Positions 8,192 to 15,733 of a DNA stretch of 22,230 nt are shown here, piece by piece. Origin of the DNA: CAYTLW01 sp964438735 (GTDB lineage Bacteria; Myxococcota_A; UBA9042); NCBI GenBank assembly GCA_964438735.1, contig CAYTLW010000125.1, forward strand, positions 1 to 22,230, given 5' to 3'. The notes below the pieces were generated by a model. It had not been told where the DNA came from. It did not search any database and saw nothing but the letters and a program-made list of their open reading frames with translations. Each line of letters starts with the position of its first letter. Position 1 is the stretch's first letter. The position numbers were made by a program, and so were the translations under genes.

Positions 8192-9741
8192 CGTCTCACC
8201 ATTTTGATCGCGGCCAGCCATCGTCGCGCCCGCGCGGCCGACCAGGACCGCTCGTGAGCCGTGAAGAAGCCGGAGGCCGCCAGGATAGGCACAAAGCAAA
8301 GGACGATCGAGATCTTTACGGCGAACTCGATGCCCAAGGACCACACGCCGTCTGCCGCCCAGGCGCCCACCATGAACACCACGCCAAGCAGAATCAGGCG
8401 CAACAAGCGGGGCTCATACGGGATTGTCGTGATGCGACGGCAGCCGAAGTACACCAGCGTGGCGAGCACGACGTAGCTGCTCACAGTAGCCCACGCCGCC
8501 CCCTCCAGGCCGAAGTGCGGGATCCACCAGATGTTGAGGCCCACGTTCACCAGGGCTGAGATGAGCGTGTAGACCGGGATCCGCCCGGTCCGCCGGGCCC
8601 AGAACAGACCATTCACAGCCACGAGATAGAGCGCCTGGCCCAGCCCGCCCATGCAGACGATGCCCAGCAGCGGCGCGGCGGCGACGAAACGTTCTGAATA
8701 CACCGCGCGCAGGACGCTGGGCGCCAGCGCGACCACGGCCACCGACGCGCCGCTCGCCACAGCGATGAAGTAGGTGACAACGCGGCCAACGAAGGCGCTC
8801 TGCTCCGCCTTGCCGTGGGCCCGCATGAACTGCGGTACGTAGGCCCCGTTGATGGCCATGTTGATGGTAATGAGGATAGCGAGACCCTTGTAGGCCGCCG
8901 AATACAGGCCGACGGCCTCCCGGCCCAGGTAGCTTTCGATGAGCAGTCGGTCGACTGCGTTCAGCGCCCAGTGGCTTGTAAGGTGCACGATCATCGGCAG
9001 GCCAAAGGCCAGACCTTGTTTGAGCACCCCCATGTCCCAGGCAAAGCCGAAGGTGCCGTAGGCATAGCGTATGTAGACGCCGATGAGCAGCGCCGGGGCC
9101 ACGACCTGGGCCAGCAGCACGCCCAGGGGGCCCAGGTCCGTCAGAAAGAGCAGCGCGAACAGGGTCGCGGCGCCGAGCAGCGATGCGGCGACGCGGAGTC
9201 CGACCACGCGGTGGACGTCCTCCCGCGCGGCCCACAGGGCGCGGGGGATCGCCGCCAGCGCGGCCAGCAGCAACGCCAGAGCCACCAGGCGGCCGTAGGG
9301 GTGGTAGGGCAGCCCGTCGAAGGCCAGGGCGTAGAGGTACGGCCCGAAGACCTCCTGGGCGATGGTCAACACTATCACCCAGCCGAGCAAGAAGGTGTTG
9401 AGCGTGCCGATGGCGCGGCGTTGCGCGACCCCGTCGGTCTCCACTTCGTAGTACACGCGATTGGCGGCACCATCGAGGCCGGCGGTGTAAGTCGCTGCGA
9501 GGAGTCCCTGCACCGCAGCGGCCAGCCCGAGCAGGCCGAAGTCCGCGCGAGTCAGGTGGTAGGACAGTATCGGGTCGATGGTCAGCCCGATCAGAGATGC
9601 CGTGAACGAGCCGGCGCCATAGATGCTCGCGTTCTTGAACAGGCGCCGGATGCTGGAGCGCGGCGGCACCACCTCGGCAACAGGATCCCCCCCGGCGGCC
9701 GGCGGCGGCGGCTCAGGGGGGGCGGCGGGGCTATGGGACAC
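8188..9741 (-). CDS. Polysaccharide flippase, Wzx-like (MOP superfamily)
   Basis: This 517-residue polytopic inner-membrane protein has about 12-14 hydrophobic segments. After a proline-rich cytoplasmic N-terminus (about 1-30), the segment FKNASIYGAGSFTASLIGL resembles the first helix of polysaccharide transporters. The middle (about 255-300) carries the family-like HLTSHWALNAVDRLLIESYLGREAVGLYSAAYK. It probably flips a lipid-linked glycan containing the nonulosonate across the membrane. The start is GTG at 9741, with GAGG 5 bases upstream. An ATG two bases earlier is out of frame. The gap to pseB is 95 bases, the largest in the operon, with no evident promoter or hairpin. The C-terminus is basic and overlaps pseC by 4 bases. 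The transported substrate is inferred from the operon. Confidence 0.88.
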   Translation of the reverse strand: MSHSPAAPPEPPPPAAGGDPVAEVVPPRSSIRRLFKNASIYGAGSFTASLIGLTIDPILSYHLTRADFGLLGLAAAVQGLLAATYTAGLDGAANRVYYEVETDGVAQRRAIGTLNTFLLGWVIVLTIAQEVFGPYLYALAFDGLPYHPYGRLVALALLLAALAAIPRALWAAREDVHRVVGLRVAASLLGAATLFALLFLTDLGPLGVLLAQVVAPALLIGVYIRYAYGTFGFAWDMGVLKQGLAFGLPMIVHLTSHWALNAVDRLLIESYLGREAVGLYSAAYKGLAILITINMAINGAYVPQFMRAHGKAEQSAFVGRVVTYFIAVASGASVAVVALAPSVLRAVYSERFVAAAPLLGIVCMGGLGQALYLVAVNGLFWARRTGRIPVYTLISALVNVGLNIWWIPHFGLEGAAWATVSSYVVLATLVYFGCRRITTIPYEPRLLRLILLGVVFMVGAWAADGVWSLGIEFAVKISIVLCFVPILAASGFFTAHERSWSAARARRWLAAIKMVRR

Positions 9742-9836
9742 ATGTACCTCGCGGCGGCAGCCCTGCCGTCACGGGCGCCTACCTGCGCTCAGATCGGCGG
9801 CCCATTCGAACGTCGGATACATCGCCCCCAGCCCGC

Positions 9837-10877
9837 TCATGGGGCGGTGGGCTGCGCTAGAAAGCCGAGCTCCTCGAGTGTGCTCCGCAACGCCGCCACG
9901 GTCAGACGCTCCGGCGCGTTTGCGCTGGTGAACGAGAACCCGACCGGCACGTGCTCACCCCAGTGCGAAGCCGTGCCCCACCACGGGAAGCTCGCCTTGA
10001 TGACGTAGTACGCGCCGCAGTCCAGCACCTGCGGCGCCTCGTCGGCGGCGATCAACGTCTCGTGGACCTTCTCTCCGGGCCTCGCGCCAACGATGCGGTA
10101 CTGGCAGTCGGGGCCCATGGCGCGGGCCAGGGTGGCGAGATCGGCGGCGGGGATCTTCGGCACGAACACCTCCCCGCCGTTGCTCGCGGTGGCCGCCAGA
10201 ATCGCCAGGTCCACCGCCTGTCGCATGGTGATCCAGAACCGTGTCATGCCGGGATCGGTCAGCGTCAACTCGCCGAACTTGCGCTGTTCGGCGAACAACG
10301 GGACGACCGACCCCTTGCTGCCCACCACGTTGCCATAGCGTACCACGGAGAACACAGTCCCGCCCTCGCCGCGATAGCTGTTGGCCGCGATCAGCAGCTT
10401 CTCCATGCAGAGTTTGGTGGCGCCGTACAGGTTGACCGGATTGACCGCCTTGTCGGTGGACAGGGCCACCACGTTGGACACCCCTCGCTCCAGGGCTGCG
10501 TCGATGACGTTGACCGCCCCGTCCACATTCGTCCGAATCGCCTCGAGCGGGTTGTACTCGGCCAGCGAGACGTGCTTCATCGCTGCCGTATGCAGCACGA
10601 CGTCGACGCCGTCGAATGCGCGCATCAAGCGCCTGCGGTCCCGTACGTCGCCGACGAAGAAGCGCAGCCGTGGGTCGCGGATCTCCTGCTGTAGTTGGAA
10701 GTGCTTCTGCTCGTCGCGGGACAGCAGGATCACCTTGCGCGGCGCTCCGTCGGTCAGCAGCCGACGGGTCACGGCTCTTCCGAACGAGCCGGTACCGCCG
10801 GTGACCAGGACGACCTTGTCGGCGAGGTCGGCGATCGACCCGCCATAGGTGAGCGGGCTGGTGGCAGGCTGGGTCAT
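9837..10877 (-). CDS. pseB: UDP-GlcNAc 4,6-dehydratase (5-inverting), PseB type
   Basis: This 346-residue extended short-chain dehydrogenase catalyses the first pathway step, from UDP-GlcNAc to the inverted 4-keto-6-deoxy sugar. The nucleotide-binding GGTGSFG lies at 27-33, followed by LSRDEQKHFQLQ (52-63), FVGDVRD (74-80), HTAAMKHV (96-103), LSTDKAVNPVNLYGATK (139-155) with the T-D-K triad and the YxxxK pair Y151/K155, and RYGNVVGSKGSV (180-191). These are characteristic of the FlaA1/PseB branch, and the length matches. The true start is the ATG at 10877, overlapping the previous stop as ATGA, with AAGGA about 8 bases upstream. The longer frame upstream is a shadow of the preceding gene. It commits the operon to a bacillosamine/pseudaminate type pathway; PseC, PseG and PseI nearby favour pseudaminate. 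Confidence 0.95.
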   Translation of the reverse strand: MTQPATSPLTYGGSIADLADKVVLVTGGTGSFGRAVTRRLLTDGAPRKVILLSRDEQKHFQLQQEIRDPRLRFFVGDVRDRRRLMRAFDGVDVVLHTAAMKHVSLAEYNPLEAIRTNVDGAVNVIDAALERGVSNVVALSTDKAVNPVNLYGATKLCMEKLLIAANSYRGEGGTVFSVVRYGNVVGSKGSVVPLFAEQRKFGELTLTDPGMTRFWITMRQAVDLAILAATASNGGEVFVPKIPAADLATLARAMGPDCQYRIVGARPGEKVHETLIAADEAPQVLDCGAYYVIKASFPWWGTASHWGEHVPVGFSFTSANAPERLTVAALRSTLEELGFLAQPTAP

Positions 10878-11836
10878 TTCGAGCGTCCTTCCGAACGAGC
10901 ACTTGCAGGGTCGCCGTCGGTGGGCCACCAGGACGTCACCAGCCGTCGACCACGATGCCACAGCCGGCCAAGACCCGCAGATCGGGCCGTCTTCTGGGCT
11001 TGCAAACGGCGTGCCAACTCGCGCCTTTGCGCTGGCTGCCACAGGAACAGCTCTCGCAACTCGTCGGGATTGCGCTTGAACTCTGCGCCCAACTCGGTCG
11101 CAGCCATCTCGGTCTCCACATCTCCCTGGAAGTTGTCCCACAACAGGCTCGGGAACTCGCGCTCCTGCCAGGCATCGAACAGCTGCCCGGAATGGTCGAT
11201 GCGGCCGTCGAGGCCCACGGGGGGGCCGCGCAGGAAGAACCTGCATCCCAGGTGCATGGCGTAGAACGCTCCGGTTTGGATGCGGTTCGAGGTGGCGTAC
11301 TCGTGCTCCAGCAGCAGTCGGCGCATGCTGTACGGGAAGTCCGGATTCCGGTCGCGATGGCCCGCTGTCACCACCTTCATACCCAGCGCCTCGAAGGGCT
11401 CTCGATTCTCGGCGAACTGGTGGTCGAACCAGTAGAGACAGACCGTGATCTCGTCGAAGTCATTCGCGATTTCGGCGAGACTGCGAGCGTATAGACCAAA
11501 CTCCTGCTGCACCCGTTCCTTCTCCCAGCCGTGCACGGGCACTGCCACGAGCGACCGCGGACGCCGCGTCGGGGGCTTTGGGGCGGGCGGCAGGTACAGG
11601 AAGGGAGCGCCCAGGCCCACCACGTGCTCGAGGCCCGCCTCGTGGCACCTGCGCACGTTGCGCCCGGCCCAGGCGAAGAAGGGATTTGGTAGTGGCAGGC
11701 GTATGTCGATCAGCGTTGCGCCCAGATCGTGGTTCCAACCATGCTGGACCAGACCCGGGATCGATCGGTCGTTCGGCACGCCCGCGTAGTCACTAAGGAT
11801 CGAGCGATGTCCATAGTGTGCGTTGGATGGGAACAT
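10874..11836 (-). CDS. Uncharacterised protein heading the pse operon, possible GT-B-like transferase
   Basis: I do not recognise a named family with certainty in this 320-residue protein. It begins MFPSNAHYGHRSILSDYAGV and contains IPGLVQHGW, a proline-rich PAPKPPTRRP linker, VAVPVHGWEKE, and a C-terminal segment YATSNRIQTGAFYAMHLGCRF. That last segment recalls the pattern seen in GT-B glycosyltransferases and hypothetical proteins of surface glycan loci, in which a sugar nucleotide site precedes an 'ALxLG' helix. The end is basic and unstructured-looking. ATG 11836 is preferred because GAGGAG lies 3 bases upstream; a TTG at 11854 would add six residues. It is the first gene after the promoter-like sequence and its stop overlaps pseB. 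The operon itself has no other glycosyltransferase, so this is the best candidate for the nonulosonate transferase. That role is inference. Confidence 0.8.
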   Translation of the reverse strand: MFPSNAHYGHRSILSDYAGVPNDRSIPGLVQHGWNHDLGATLIDIRLPLPNPFFAWAGRNVRRCHEAGLEHVVGLGAPFLYLPPAPKPPTRRPRSLVAVPVHGWEKERVQQEFGLYARSLAEIANDFDEITVCLYWFDHQFAENREPFEALGMKVVTAGHRDRNPDFPYSMRRLLLEHEYATSNRIQTGAFYAMHLGCRFFLRGPPVGLDGRIDHSGQLFDAWQEREFPSLLWDNFQGDVETEMAATELGAEFKRNPDELRELFLWQPAQRRELARRLQAQKTARSAGLGRLWHRGRRLVTSWWPTDGDPASARSEGRSK

Positions 11837-11875
11837 GCGCTCCTCTGGCGCCAAGCGGCAACCAAGCGGTCGGTG

Positions 11876-11905
11876 AGGCTAGGACAGGCTCTCGGGGGGT
11901 GTCAA
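11876..11905 (-). promoter_or_regulatory. Putative sigma70-type promoter of the pse operon
   Basis: On the minus strand a perfect TTGACA (11905-11900) is followed after 18 bases by TAGCCT (11881-11876), matching the TAnnnT core. This would start transcription about 35 bases before the ATG at 11836. It lies in the 263-base gap between divergent genes, the expected place. No operator-like palindrome is evident. Confidence 0.5.
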
Positions 11906-12099
11906 GGCGATGCTGGTCTGGAGGTTGCGGCGCCAGCGGGCGGAATGGACAACCGAGGACGCCGCGTGAATACTCGCGGTTGGGATTCCAGGCACCAGGC
12001 CCAGTGTTTTCGAGGAATGCGGATGAACGCTCAAACCGTGTCGCTCGGCGGCGGCCCGGTCGAGGCATCGGGACCCGGCCATGGTCGCCCTGGGGTGCC

Positions 12100-14301
12100 G
12101 TGACGGCCGCCCCCAAAGCCGTGAGGGCAGCGCAGAGCGGGGGCCTGGACCCTCGCACCGCCGTTGCGGCGTTCTGCGCGGTGGTGGCGACGATCCTCGC
12201 CGCCATCTACTGGGCGGCACGCATCCACCTGGCGGACAATCCCTGGTTGCCGGTGCTGCAGACCCTCGCGCTCGGCCATTTCCTGGTTCTGCTGCCCGCA
12301 ACAGTGCGCAGGTTCGCTCCGGCCGTGGCGGCTCGGCTGACCTCGGACGCCCCCTTGTCCTTGCTCGGATTGTCCATCCTGGCGTGCGCCGGTCTGTCAG
12401 CGCGCAATCTCGGCGTGCCGGTGCTGTGGCCCTTGATGGGGTTGGGGCTGGTATTCTGGCTCGTGCACGCGGCCGATATCCTGCGCGCGGGCAGTGTGCC
12501 CGTGGTGGCGTGGTGCGGAGTGGTCACCATATCCGTATGGGTGGCGGGGCATGCCTGGGGATGCGGCTACCAGACCACCTCGCTCCTGGGTCGCATCGCC
12601 GATGGCACCGCCAGCAACGACGTCCTGTACCATGCCAGCGTTTCGAACATGATCGGCACATACGGCGTGCCCAGCACGGGCCTGGATGGCCTCCCCCCCA
12701 TCCGGTATCACGTGGGCAGCCACTGGCTCTTCGCACAGATCTCTGCCCTGCTGCGGATGGAACCCTGGCTCTTTTACCAACTGGGATATCCGATCCTGGT
12801 CATCCCCTTCATCATCCAGGCCTTGCTGGGATTTGCCATCGACCTCCGCGCCTTTCTCTGCCGCGAGCGCGCCCCGTGGTCGCTGGCGCATGACGGTTGC
12901 TTCTGGCTCGTGTTTGTGGCCGCCTTCACCGGCGTCTCCAGCGCGTTCGCGGGGTATGTGGGCTGGGAGCGCCCCAATCTGCTGATCAGCGAGTCCTACG
13001 GCGTCGCCACCGCCCTCGTCTTCCTGCTGGGCTCTGCCGGCCTGCCGGTCGTCGCTGGGCTGCGCGCCGACTGGCAGCGCAAGACCACCAAAACACTCGG
13101 CTTCGGGCACGGGCTTACCCTTGTGGCCGCACTGCCGCTGCTCATGGGCCTGGTGGGATGGTTCAAGGTCTCCTACATGGCGGTCCTCTTCGGCACAATC
13201 TGCTACGTGCTCGTGCGGCTGCGGTTGTACAGGTCGCCGATGGCCGTACTGTCCGTACTGCTGCAACTGGCGATGGGCGCGTGGGTCGCGACGGCGGGAT
13301 CGGATGGCGGCAACAGCACATCAATGCAGTTATTCAGCTTCGTTCGCCAGTGGGTGCTGCGCGACGAGCCGCCAGCGACCTGGCCCCTGCGCACCCTCGG
13401 ATTCCTGGGCCTGCACTTCCTCTGGCTCTGGGTCTTCCTGGCCTGGAGGCTGTGGCAATCCGGTGTTCGCAGCCTGAGGGACCTGAGGGTCGCCTGGGTC
13501 CGGCGGAGCCTGCTCGACGTCGAGCTGGTCGCGGTGCTCGCCCTGGTGGCCGCGCTGCCGGGTCTCTTGCTGAACATTCCTGGGGGCAGCGCCTACTACT
13601 TCTCCGACATCCAGCGGTGGGTGGCGTGTACGTTTCTGCTGGCCAGCCTGGGCCAGCGACCACCCGTCCGCGACAGGGACGCGGCGCCGGAAGGGAAGGC
13701 GCTGCCTGCTGCGCTGGTCGGAGTCGGCCACGGCGCGCGTTGGGGCACGTTGATTGCGGGGGGGCTGGCGTTGTTGCTTGCCAGCAGCGCGGTCGCGGGG
13801 GGCACGCGGCTGGTGCGGTCCATCGCCGAGACGGAGCGCATTGCCCAGGCTCCCCACTATCCGCGAGCGATCCAGGCGCTGACCGCCCTGCGCCAGGTCT
13901 CCGGGTTGCCTGCGGCCGAGAAGAGACGATCGTTGTTGTACATCCCCAGATCCCACACGTCATTCTGGAGCCTGATGTCCCCCACGACCATCCCCTTTGT
14001 GGCGCCCATGCTGACCGGCGTGGCCATGGTGGACGGCCTGCCGGGCGAGGGGCGTCCCACCAGCGGTTACGGTTTCGCAACGTACGAGGACAGACCTGGG
14101 GCCGAACCGGCGCACCATGAGCCGTTCGGGCGCCGGACGCGGGCCATCGCTCGGGCTCGCGCGCTGGGTTTCTCCTCCCTGATCGAGATCGATGGGCAGG
14201 GCGTGCGACGTGTGCTGATTGACCCGGCGCCCGAGCGGGCCCGCAGCAACGGGAACATCGCGACAATCGCGTCGGGCGCCCAGGAGACGCGTGGTCGATA
14301 G
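12100..14301 (+). CDS. Polytopic membrane protein, possible GT-C-type glycosyltransferase
   Basis: This protein of about 733 residues has roughly a dozen hydrophobic helices in the first 560 residues and a mostly soluble C-terminal part. Between early helices lies a polar loop with SNDVLYHASVSNMIGTYG and then LPPIRYHVGSHWLF. The acidic residue, histidines and 'YHVGSHWLF' resemble the external acceptor/donor loop of GT-C membrane transferases that use lipid-linked sugars, but I cannot name the family. The start is uncertain. The open frame extends to 11818, but its first 94 codons are arginine-rich, not protein-like, and overlap the intergenic promoter. GTG 12100 is the best in-frame start near the first helix; GTG 12121 is an alternative, and neither has a strong ribosome binding site. 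It is divergent from the pse operon, so it may act in the same glycan pathway. That link is inference. Confidence 0.75.
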   Translation: MTAAPKAVRAAQSGGLDPRTAVAAFCAVVATILAAIYWAARIHLADNPWLPVLQTLALGHFLVLLPATVRRFAPAVAARLTSDAPLSLLGLSILACAGLSARNLGVPVLWPLMGLGLVFWLVHAADILRAGSVPVVAWCGVVTISVWVAGHAWGCGYQTTSLLGRIADGTASNDVLYHASVSNMIGTYGVPSTGLDGLPPIRYHVGSHWLFAQISALLRMEPWLFYQLGYPILVIPFIIQALLGFAIDLRAFLCRERAPWSLAHDGCFWLVFVAAFTGVSSAFAGYVGWERPNLLISESYGVATALVFLLGSAGLPVVAGLRADWQRKTTKTLGFGHGLTLVAALPLLMGLVGWFKVSYMAVLFGTICYVLVRLRLYRSPMAVLSVLLQLAMGAWVATAGSDGGNSTSMQLFSFVRQWVLRDEPPATWPLRTLGFLGLHFLWLWVFLAWRLWQSGVRSLRDLRVAWVRRSLLDVELVAVLALVAALPGLLLNIPGGSAYYFSDIQRWVACTFLLASLGQRPPVRDRDAAPEGKALPAALVGVGHGARWGTLIAGGLALLLASSAVAGGTRLVRSIAETERIAQAPHYPRAIQALTALRQVSGLPAAEKRRSLLYIPRSHTSFWSLMSPTTIPFVAPMLTGVAMVDGLPGEGRPTSGYGFATYEDRPGAEPAHHEPFGRRTRAIARARALGFSSLIEIDGQGVRRVLIDPAPERARSNGNIATIASGAQETRGR

Positions 14302-14452
14302 CGCGATCAACCCATCAGCCCTCGACATCCGCTGCGGTCAGGGGAGGCGCAGGTTGGGTCGCGCCACCCATGCCGGCAATGAGCCGCAGATCGCGCTGTT
14401 GTGCGGGCGTGGAGGTCTGCGCGGGCTTTCTCGCGACGTCGTCGGGTAGCGC

Positions 14453-14458
14453 TATACT
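14453..14458 (+). promoter_or_regulatory. Possible -10 box upstream of the hydrolase gene
   Basis: TATACT at 14453-14458 is a near-consensus -10 hexamer about 55 bases upstream of the ATG at 14513. No good -35 is present 16-18 bases before it. The remainder of the 211-base gap 14302-14512 shows only the short repeat at 14487-14509. Confidence 0.35.
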
Positions 14459-14486
14459 GCTGGCGCGGCACGTGTATCGCTCGCCC

Positions 14487-14509
14487 AGCCACCCAAGCCA
14501 CCCAAGCCA
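14487..14509 (+). repeat. Short 9-base tandem repeat in the leader of the hydrolase gene
   Basis: AGCCACCCA occurs at 14487-14495 and 14496-14504, and a partial third unit follows (AGCCA, 14505-14509). It ends 3 bases before the ATG at 14513 and takes the place where a purine-rich ribosome binding site would normally be, so the leader has none. Confidence 0.7.
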
Positions 14510-14512
14510 GCC

Positions 14513-15733
14513 ATGCCACGCACCAAGGTCGTCTCCAAGATCGCGCACGAGTCCTGCCTGCGGGAGCCGCGGCGGGATCTCTCGCCGGGCTGGTGGCGCA
14601 AGCTGGAGAACAACTTCGCGCAGCGGCCCGAAGGATTTGAGCTCGATCTGGGCGATCGGGCCCTGGTCAGCGCGTCGGCGGCCCTGGACGTGGCGGCACG
14701 TACGTTTACAGCCTCGGCGGTCTCGGTGCTGACCCTGCCGACGGGTTACCACCCCTGGACGCTGGCCGATATGCGGCGGGATCGCACGTTCTACAGTCGC
14801 CTGTTGGACGAGTCCGACGCCAGCGCCTTCTTCCGACCGCCGGGTCGACGTGTCGCGGTGCGCTCCCGGCGGGTCCGCTGGACCCTGTTCATGCCCCGCG
14901 ACGGGGTCTGCGAGGACCTGACCTTCGAGAGTCCCTTCATCCCGGCCAATCCTCGGATACGCAAGGAGTACGCCGCACAAAAGGCCAACCGCACGGCCCA
15001 TGCCCGCCTCTGGCGACACAAAGATGGCCCGCGGCCGACCCTCATCGCCATCCACGGCTTCGGCGCCGAGAAGAGCTGGATGAACGAGTTCATCCTGACC
15101 CTGCCGCGCTTCTTCAACATGGGCTGCGACGTGCTCCTGCTGACCCTGCCCTTCCACGGCCCGCGGGCGAATCTGCTGTCACCGTTCTCGGGCCACGGCA
15201 TCTTCTCGGGCGGCATCTCGCGCATCAACGAGGCGTTCGCGCAGGCTGTGCACGACGCCCGATTGTTCATCGACCACCTGTTCCAGGATCGCGGCACGCC
15301 CCGCATCGGCGTCACCGGCATCAGCCTGGGCGGCTATACCTCCTCGCTGCTGGCCTGCTGCGAGCCACGGCTGAGCTTCTCCATCCCGAACGTGCCGGTG
15401 GTCAGCATGGCCGATCTGATCCTGGAGTGGCAGCCGCTGGCGACCCTGGTCAAGACCATCCTGGCGGCGGCGGGATTGAGCATCAAAGACCTGCGCCACA
15501 CCCTGGCCATCTCCAGCCCGCTCACCTATCGCGCCGTATTGCCGCGCGAGCAGTTGATGATCGTCGGCGGCGTGGGCGACCGCATGGCGCCGCCGAAACA
15601 CGCGCGGCTGCTCTGGGAACATTGGGAGCGCTGTCGCCTGCACTGGTTCCCAGGCGGCCATCTGGTCCACCTGGATAAGGGCGAATACCTGGTCGAGATG
15701 TCGCGCTTCATGCGTCGGATCGGGTTCTTGTAG
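14513..15733 (+). CDS. Alpha/beta hydrolase, ABHD18-like
   Basis: This 406-residue hydrolase-fold protein has HGFGAEKSW (181-189) as the oxyanion-loop region, the nucleophile elbow GISLGG with Ser271, Asp356 in GVGDRMAPP as the probable acid, and His383 in PGGHLVH as the base. The order and spacing of the triad fit the alpha/beta hydrolase family. The long N-terminal part (1-170), with many arginines and aromatic residues, and the LTLPFHGPR segment (211-219) recall ABHD18/DUF2048-type proteins. No signal peptide or transmembrane helix is seen, so it is probably cytoplasmic. The substrate cannot be inferred. The ATG at 14513 has no ribosome binding site. Its stop codon directly abuts the end of the convergent lipoprotein gene at 15734, with no intervening base. 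Confidence 0.85.
   Translation: MPRTKVVSKIAHESCLREPRRDLSPGWWRKLENNFAQRPEGFELDLGDRALVSASAALDVAARTFTASAVSVLTLPTGYHPWTLADMRRDRTFYSRLLDESDASAFFRPPGRRVAVRSRRVRWTLFMPRDGVCEDLTFESPFIPANPRIRKEYAAQKANRTAHARLWRHKDGPRPTLIAIHGFGAEKSWMNEFILTLPRFFNMGCDVLLLTLPFHGPRANLLSPFSGHGIFSGGISRINEAFAQAVHDARLFIDHLFQDRGTPRIGVTGISLGGYTSSLLACCEPRLSFSIPNVPVVSMADLILEWQPLATLVKTILAAAGLSIKDLRHTLAISSPLTYRAVLPREQLMIVGGVGDRMAPPKHARLLWEHWERCRLHWFPGGHLVHLDKGEYLVEMSRFMRRIGFL

Noticed and set aside
11818..12099. N-terminal extension of the membrane protein frame
   Set aside because: About 94 codons are arginine/glycine-rich with no protein-like pattern and overlap the promoter region and the start of the divergent gene.
14315..15157. 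Long minus-strand frame opposite the hydrolase gene
   Set aside because: No family motifs and low-complexity composition. It mirrors the codon pattern of the real plus-strand gene with its catalytic triad.
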